A stretch of 60,743 bases of DNA, taken from assembly GCA_018302335.1 (NCBI GenBank), contig JAGVZT010000046.1:1-60743 (forward strand). Reading direction: 5' to 3'. Positions 55,591 through 60,743 of this stretch are shown here, piece after piece (the stretch's first letter is position 1; each line of letters opens with the position of its first letter). The DNA is from Candidatus Woesearchaeota archaeon (GTDB lineage Archaea > Nanobdellota > Nanobdellia > Woesearchaeales > JAGVZT01). Below the pieces are notes generated by a model. That model ran no database searches. It was not told where the DNA came from and worked only from the letters and a program-made list of their open reading frames with translations. A program made the position numbers and the translations under genes.

Positions 55591-57957
55591 ATGCTCTTCC
55601 GCTCGCTCGCCCTGAGGAACATCCGGAGCTACATCGACGAGCGCATTGAGTTCCCCGAGGGCACGGTGCTGCTCGCGGGGGACATCGGGAGCGGGAAGAG
55701 CACGATTCTTCTCGCCGCGGAGTTCGCGCTGTTCGGCATCATGCGCGGCGCGCTCAACGGCACCTCGCTCCTGCGCCACGGGGAGCGCGAGGGCGAGGTC
55801 AGCCTGACCTTCGCCATGAACGGCAAGGACATCACGGTGCAGCGCAAGCTCGAGCGCAGGAAGGAGACGGTAGAGCAGTCCAGCGGCGCGCTCATCATCG
55901 ACGGGCTGCAGCACGACCTCTCTCCCGTCGAGCTGAAGAGCAGGATGCTGGAGCTCCTGGGCTATCCCCCGGGACTCCTGACGAAATCCAAGGAGCTCAT
56001 CTACCGCTACACCGTCTACTGCCCGCAGGAGGAGATGAAGGCAATCCTCACCGAAGCCGCAGAGATGCGGATGGACACCCTGCGCAGGCTGTTCCAGGTC
56101 GAGAAGTACCGCACCGTCCGAGAGAACATCCAGGTGGTCAAGCGCGAGCTGAAGTCGCACATCGACTACCTTGGCGGCGAGATTTCGGATGTTGACGACC
56201 TCGGGAAGAGACTTCAGGAGCAACGGCAGCAGTGCGCCGATGCAGAGAGGGAATCGGAACGCTTTTCGGCCGCGATGGCGCAGGATACCCGCGCTGCCGA
56301 CGAAGCCAGGAGCGCGCTCGCTTCACTGGAAATCCGCGGAAAGGAGCTGGAGGCCCTTCGCGTGGAGGACGCCCGCGTCGGGAGCCTGCTCCATGCGACG
56401 ACATCCCATCATCTCCAGGTCGAGGGCGACCTCCAGCGCATGTCCGGCCGGCTCACGGAGCTGTCGCGCATCCCCGAGGCGGACCCTCGCGCCGAGGAGG
56501 AGTACCGCGAGGGGAGCGTGGCGCATGCCGAGGCGGAGCAGCGCATCCGCTCCCTGCAGGAGAAGCTTGCCCGGCTGGATGGCGAGGTGCGGCAGGCGCT
56601 TGCTGCGAAAGAGGAGCTGGTTCGCATCGCGAGAGAGAAACAGCAGCTCCCTCCCCCTGAGGACGTGAGCGGCCATCGGGCTCCGCTGGAGCGCGAGCTG
56701 CACGCCCTGCTCGCGGCAGCTGCGACGCACGAGCACGCGCGCCTGGAGGCAGGGAAGCTGATACAACGACTAGCGTCCCTGGAGGAATGCCCGCTGTGCC
56801 TGCAGAAGGTCGCTCACGAGCACCGCGAATCGCTGCTCTCCACGGAACGAAGCCGACAGGAGGAGAGCGAGAGGCAGCTCAGCCAGACGAACTCACGGCG
56901 CTCTTCACTCAGCGCGGAGCTTGCGGCGCTCGCGGCAAGGGAAAAGGTACAGGAGAGGGCCCGCACGGCGCTGGCAGCCCTGCTCGCCAACGAGAGCCAC
57001 TATCGGGAGCGGGCCGCGAAGCTGGACACGCTCACGGGAGAACGCTCGGACACCCAACGGGCCCTGGCTGCTGCGGAGGAGGCGCGGAGCGCCCTGCCGG
57101 ACCTCGACGGGCTGAAAAAGCGCCTGCACGCGGCGAAGGAAGCCGCGCGTCTCACCGAGGAGCGCGGCCAGCTCTGCAAGCGGCGGGAAGAGCTTCGGAT
57201 GGAGGGGGAGAGACTTGCGAAGGAGTCGCAGGAACTCCAGCGGAAGCGGAGCCTTCTCGAAGCGGACATCCAAAGGTTTAAAAACCTCCCGGAGGAGATA
57301 GGCGAGGCGAAGGCGCTCCAGGAGCGCGCAGGGCGCGCGCTCCGGGAAACTGCAGCCTCTGCTGCGGCGGCCGGGCAACGGGTCTCATCCCTGAAGCAGG
57401 GGATTGCCGCCCTCCAAGGGCAGCTGGCCGCCAAGGAGCTGAAGCGGAAGCGCCTCGGCGAGATGCGCGCATTGCGCGACTGGAGCGAAAAGGAATTCCT
57501 TCCCATGGTGCATGCGATGGAGCAGCAGGTGATGCAGCGGGTCCACCAGGACTTCACTGAGGGGTTCCAGCGCTACCTGAGCATCCTTCTCGAGGGCGAG
57601 GAGCTTACGGTGCGGCTCGACGGGGACTTCGCGCCCGTGGTCGAGCAGAACGGCTACGAGATGCCGGTGGAGGACCTCTCCGGAGGGGAACGGACCTCGC
57701 TGGCACTCGCGTACAGGCTCGCCATCAACCATGTCGTGAACGACCTCGTGACAGGCATCGAGACCCGCGAACTGATCATCCTCGACGAGCCCACGGATGG
57801 GTTCAGCAGCGAGCAGCTTGACAGGTTGCGCGTGGTGCTGGACGAGCTGGCGGTGCGGCAGGCGCTCATCGTCTCGCACGAGAGCAAGATTGAGAGCTTC
57901 GTGCAGCATGTCCTCCGCGTGAGCAAGCACGAGCACGTCAGCAGGGTGACCGCATGA
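55591..57957 (+). CDS. rad50: Rad50-type SMC ATPase with zinc hook
   Basis: LRNIRSYIDERIEFPEGTVLLAGDIGSGKSTILLAAEFALFG, hook CPLC, VEDLSGGERTSLALAYRLAINHV, LIILDEPTDGFSSEQLDRLR. Confidence 0.93.
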   Translation: MLFRSLALRNIRSYIDERIEFPEGTVLLAGDIGSGKSTILLAAEFALFGIMRGALNGTSLLRHGEREGEVSLTFAMNGKDITVQRKLERRKETVEQSSGALIIDGLQHDLSPVELKSRMLELLGYPPGLLTKSKELIYRYTVYCPQEEMKAILTEAAEMRMDTLRRLFQVEKYRTVRENIQVVKRELKSHIDYLGGEISDVDDLGKRLQEQRQQCADAERESERFSAAMAQDTRAADEARSALASLEIRGKELEALRVEDARVGSLLHATTSHHLQVEGDLQRMSGRLTELSRIPEADPRAEEEYREGSVAHAEAEQRIRSLQEKLARLDGEVRQALAAKEELVRIAREKQQLPPPEDVSGHRAPLERELHALLAAAATHEHARLEAGKLIQRLASLEECPLCLQKVAHEHRESLLSTERSRQEESERQLSQTNSRRSSLSAELAALAAREKVQERARTALAALLANESHYRERAAKLDTLTGERSDTQRALAAAEEARSALPDLDGLKKRLHAAKEAARLTEERGQLCKRREELRMEGERLAKESQELQRKRSLLEADIQRFKNLPEEIGEAKALQERAGRALRETAASAAAAGQRVSSLKQGIAALQGQLAAKELKRKRLGEMRALRDWSEKEFLPMVHAMEQQVMQRVHQDFTEGFQRYLSILLEGEELTVRLDGDFAPVVEQNGYEMPVEDLSGGERTSLALAYRLAINHVVNDLVTGIETRELIILDEPTDGFSSEQLDRLRVVLDELAVRQALIVSHESKIESFVQHVLRVSKHEHVSRVTA

Positions 57958-58049
57958 GCGAGGAGAAACTCTGCCCGGAATGCGGCGCAGAGCTGAAGAA
58001 GCGGGCCGGGGAGACGTACTGCCCCAAGTGCGGCCTGGTGGTGGAGTAG
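57954..58049 (+). CDS. 31-aa zinc-ribbon microprotein
   Basis: MSEEKLCPECGAELKKRAGETYCPKCGLVVE; ATGA overlap with the rad50 stop. Confidence 0.8.
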   Translation: MSEEKLCPECGAELKKRAGETYCPKCGLVVE

Positions 58050-58196
58050 ATGGAGAGGCAGCTGCTCCTCGGCATCGCTGGCATCCTCGCCTCACTCTGG
58101 CTCCTGCGGCTCCTGCAGCGCAGGCCGCCCCGCGACGAGGTGTACCACATCCTCACCTCGAAGGAGCACATGGTCAAGGGCAGGTTCGAGGAGTAG
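58050..58196 (+). CDS. 48-aa membrane microprotein
   Basis: MERQLLLGIAGILASLWLLRLLQRRPPRDEVYHILTSKEHMVKGRFEE; starts directly after the preceding stop. Confidence 0.7.
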   Translation: MERQLLLGIAGILASLWLLRLLQRRPPRDEVYHILTSKEHMVKGRFEE

Positions 58197-58201
58197 GCCA
58201 C

Positions 58202-59842
58202 CTAACTAACGAGAACATGCCACCAGGGCAGCTCCATAGCCAAAATGTCCCCATCCTCTGCGCTGACATGCGCCTCAAACACCATCGTAACCGGAATGAT
58301 TGCCAGCAGGCGCCCTCTCCTCGTGGCGCGCACGGCATAAAACGGACCTCCTTCACCGCTCCGTAAGGTTACCTCTTCAGTCACGGCCTGCAGGTAGGAA
58401 CCAATAGCATCTGGAGTCACTTCAATCCTAGAACCCTCAAAGAGTAACTCCTCGTTCACGAGTTTCAGTGTGCCCTCGACACGTGCACTAGCACCTTCCA
58501 CCATGAAACCGCCTCCCTGGACTTCAAGGGTCTTTCCTCGAAACATCGTGCGACCGCAGTCATCAAGACATTCCTCGCCATCCTCGCACTCCTGATTGCC
58601 GCAGAAGGTCACGCAGGAGTTCTCCTCACAGCGCCTGAGAGAAGGGCAGCCGCAATCTGTTGGGCATATGCCGCATCCCTCCACTTCCGAACATACATTA
58701 TCTCCACAGGTTTGGCAGGGCCCGCAGTCCCTCGCGCACGTAGTACAAGTTTCTCCCCCGGAGCAGCGGGCATCCCCGCAGCTCGCACAGTCCTCCGGGC
58801 AATCCTCGCCCGCCTCGCACACCAGATTACCACAGTAGGCGATACAGATACCATCTACGCATCTCCTGTTGCTCGGGCATTCGCCATGAGTGACACATAT
58901 TCCAAATGAGGTATTATACGTTGCCCAGAGGTAATGTTCTCCATCGACGAACGGCTTCGCAAACCTTACGCTCGCAGAGGGCCTTCCGCTTCCATGCCCA
59001 GGTGAAACCTCTTTAACATAGAGAAAGGTTCCATCATCAAAAGCATAGTAGTTGTTGAGAAGGCGCCCAGTTGACATACTCTTTTCGTCATCCGTCAGCC
59101 TGAATTCCCGAGTTTTCACGCCATCGATAAGGAGCACAGCTCGTCGCGGAAGCTCCGAGGGAAAGGCCTCCAAGAGTGTTGCCGTGTGGCTATATCCATA
59201 GAGCGTGAACGTTGAAGTGAATCCCTTGAGGACATCACCCGTCGTCAGGGCAAGCCGACGCAGATTGTAGTCGGTGAGACCTTCTACACCGGGAACGGCA
59301 ATTCTGGGGTGCCAACTCCCCAGCACAGCCTGGCATTTCAGCGAAAGACAATCCATGCCATCCGGACAATCAGCTGCTTGCTCACAAGCTCTCTGCCGAC
59401 AGGTACTCCGGCAGTCCGAACCTACACTACAATCGTCGTCCACCATGCAGGACTGCCCCTCGGTGCTCTTGAGAGACTGTATAGCTGCTACCTCGCCCGC
59501 AGGGAGTGGCGATGCCCACAGATAGAATCGAACGAAACCGGGCTGGCCTTGGTGAATGGATTCTACTGTGAGACGGGAAGCATCAGGCAGGGCATTCCTG
59601 CGTCCCTCCGAAAAGGAGCCATGCAACCGTGCGCTGGTATTGTAGCTCCAGCCTCGAACTGATACTACCGCACTGTCAGTGTTCACAGACTCAACTCTTA
59701 CGGTGAAGAGCTTCCCCTGCAATGAGTATGTTCGGGCGATTCCTTCTGAGAGTTGATCTCTCACTGCGGTCTGTCCTATAGCTGAAGGAGCCCATAACAT
59801 GACAATTGCCACCAATAGCCCTACAAAACTTCTCCATCTCAT
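58202..59842 (-). CDS. Secreted Cys-rich surface protein with EGF/TIL-like CGD.xC..GE.C..C..DC repeats
   Basis: MRWRSFVGLLVAIVMLWAPSAIGQ signal; CGDARCSGGETCTTCARDCGPCQTCGDNVCSEVEGCGICPTDCGC. Confidence 0.75.
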   Translation of the reverse strand: MRWRSFVGLLVAIVMLWAPSAIGQTAVRDQLSEGIARTYSLQGKLFTVRVESVNTDSAVVSVRGWSYNTSARLHGSFSEGRRNALPDASRLTVESIHQGQPGFVRFYLWASPLPAGEVAAIQSLKSTEGQSCMVDDDCSVGSDCRSTCRQRACEQAADCPDGMDCLSLKCQAVLGSWHPRIAVPGVEGLTDYNLRRLALTTGDVLKGFTSTFTLYGYSHTATLLEAFPSELPRRAVLLIDGVKTREFRLTDDEKSMSTGRLLNNYYAFDDGTFLYVKEVSPGHGSGRPSASVRFAKPFVDGEHYLWATYNTSFGICVTHGECPSNRRCVDGICIAYCGNLVCEAGEDCPEDCASCGDARCSGGETCTTCARDCGPCQTCGDNVCSEVEGCGICPTDCGCPSLRRCEENSCVTFCGNQECEDGEECLDDCGRTMFRGKTLEVQGGGFMVEGASARVEGTLKLVNEELLFEGSRIEVTPDAIGSYLQAVTEEVTLRSGEGGPFYAVRATRRGRLLAIIPVTMVFEAHVSAEDGDILAMELPWWHVLVS

Positions 59843-60231
59843 GGTGACCTCCGCGCTGCGAACCGTATCCACCAAGGCCCGCTCTGTCGAATTGTATCAC
59901 CAGACAACGCATTTACCTCCACGGTGAGTTCAGCGCTTCTCGTGATAATACCGAAGAGCTTAACACTTCTTTCAACGTACACCTTGTACCGGGGACCCTG
60001 CTCATCCATCTCAAGGACGATGGAGGAGATATTTCCCTGGACTATTGAAGAGATTTCATCAGGCAGAACCCTCAGCTGCAGTGCCGCGGCTCCTTCGGTA
60101 AGATTGCGGACAAACAGGTTGCCTTCGCTAAGCTGAATTTCGTAAGGGCTCGTCACGGTCACAGAGTCTACTGAAAAATAGCCATCGGCCAGCTCCACCT
60201 CCGTGGTCCTTCCGCTTCTGTTAAGAATCAT
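59839..60231 (-). CDS. Fragment of Cys-rich surface protein family
   Basis: MILNRSGRTTEVELADGYFSVDSVTV shared with the neighbouring ORF; ATGA overlap with the downstream gene. Confidence 0.5.
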   Translation of the reverse strand: MILNRSGRTTEVELADGYFSVDSVTVTSPYEIQLSEGNLFVRNLTEGAAALQLRVLPDEISSIVQGNISSIVLEMDEQGPRYKVYVERSVKLFGIITRSAELTVEVNALSGDTIRQSGPWWIRFAARRSP

Positions 60232-60252
60232 AATTGGGCAGTCTCGGGCGCA
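60154..60252. repeat. 99-bp exact direct repeat, copy 1
   Basis: cacggtcacagagtctactgaaaaatagcc...cataattgggcagtctcgggcgca. Confidence 0.97.
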
Positions 60253-60722
60253 CCTTCTCCTTCGCTACACTGAGCATCACCGCATCGATTGGAGCAATCT
60301 ACCCAGCACGTTTGCCGCTCTCTAGCATCGCATACATTGTTGCCACAAGAGATGATACAAGCACCCCGCTCGCAGCGCCATCCCTTTGGGCAATCATAAA
60401 CGATCTGGCAGGGGCCTTCAGTCCGATTATAAGTGAGCCAGTTTCTGTACTCCCCCTCAATGAACGGAACCGCAAGCCGGAGCGTGGCTCCGCTCCTAAC
60501 GCTCGGATGTTGGCTCACCGCAACGTCCACGGCGTACAGATACGATCCATCGTCGAATGTATAATTCAGATATCTGCTGTGTCCCCGCACCGTGGCTTCC
60601 TGGACGGACGGGTACAAGGTCCAGTTCAGGGCCCCGTCTACTTCCACGGTCACAGAGTCTACTGAAAAATAGCCATCGGCCAGCTCCACCTCCGTGGTCC
60701 TTCCGCTTCTGTTAAGAATCAT
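60228..60722 (-). CDS. Fragment of Cys-rich surface protein family
   Basis: Starts with the same 26 aa as the 59839-60231 ORF; ends ...CGDAQCSEGEGAPETAQL* at the repeat junction. Confidence 0.45.
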   Translation of the reverse strand: MILNRSGRTTEVELADGYFSVDSVTVEVDGALNWTLYPSVQEATVRGHSRYLNYTFDDGSYLYAVDVAVSQHPSVRSGATLRLAVPFIEGEYRNWLTYNRTEGPCQIVYDCPKGWRCERGACIISCGNNVCDARERQTCWVDCSNRCGDAQCSEGEGAPETAQL

Positions 60723-60743
60723 AATTGGGCAGTCTCGGGCGCA
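60645..60743. repeat. 99-bp exact direct repeat, copy 2, ending at the window edge
   Basis: Identical to 60154-60252, offset 491 bp. Confidence 0.97.

Overview
The window is a GC-rich archaeal chromosome segment. The archaeal markers are a split RNA polymerase operon (rpoH-B''-B'-A'-A''-L30e-NusA-like-S12), archaeal AlaRS, a Rpp21-type RNase P protein, AMP phosphorylase, Rad50 and NurA-like proteins, and TATA boxes close to start codons. The lineage is not resolved; the surface-protein repertoire looks DPANN-like, but that is an impression only. Main observations: (1) a degenerate, palindromic intergenic repeat of about 64 bp in roughly 13-14 copies, each just 3' of a gene; (2) an eight-gene co-directional operon (44.8-52.1 kb) combining NAD synthase, an NMNAT-like protein, a Ser/Thr kinase, a VWA protein, a pyruvate-kinase-like protein, a Nudix hydrolase, an ADP-ribosylglycohydrolase and an NAD-kinase-like protein; (3) adjacent tRNA-Asp and tRNA-Lys genes, each interrupted at a non-canonical position (22-nt D-loop insert, 31-nt T-loop insert); (4) a MutS lacking the mismatch-reading GDFYE segment, a P1B ATPase with DKTRTLT in place of DKTGTLT, and an rnp4 gene frameshifted by an exact 61-bp tandem duplication; (5) an AbiEi/AbiEii-like pair with a palindromic operator, plus a second probable toxin-antitoxin module; (6) an archaeal aromatic amino acid hydroxylase; (7) a 99-bp exact repeat that ends at the window edge and probably marks an assembly break. 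All family calls come from reading motifs by eye; no searches were run.
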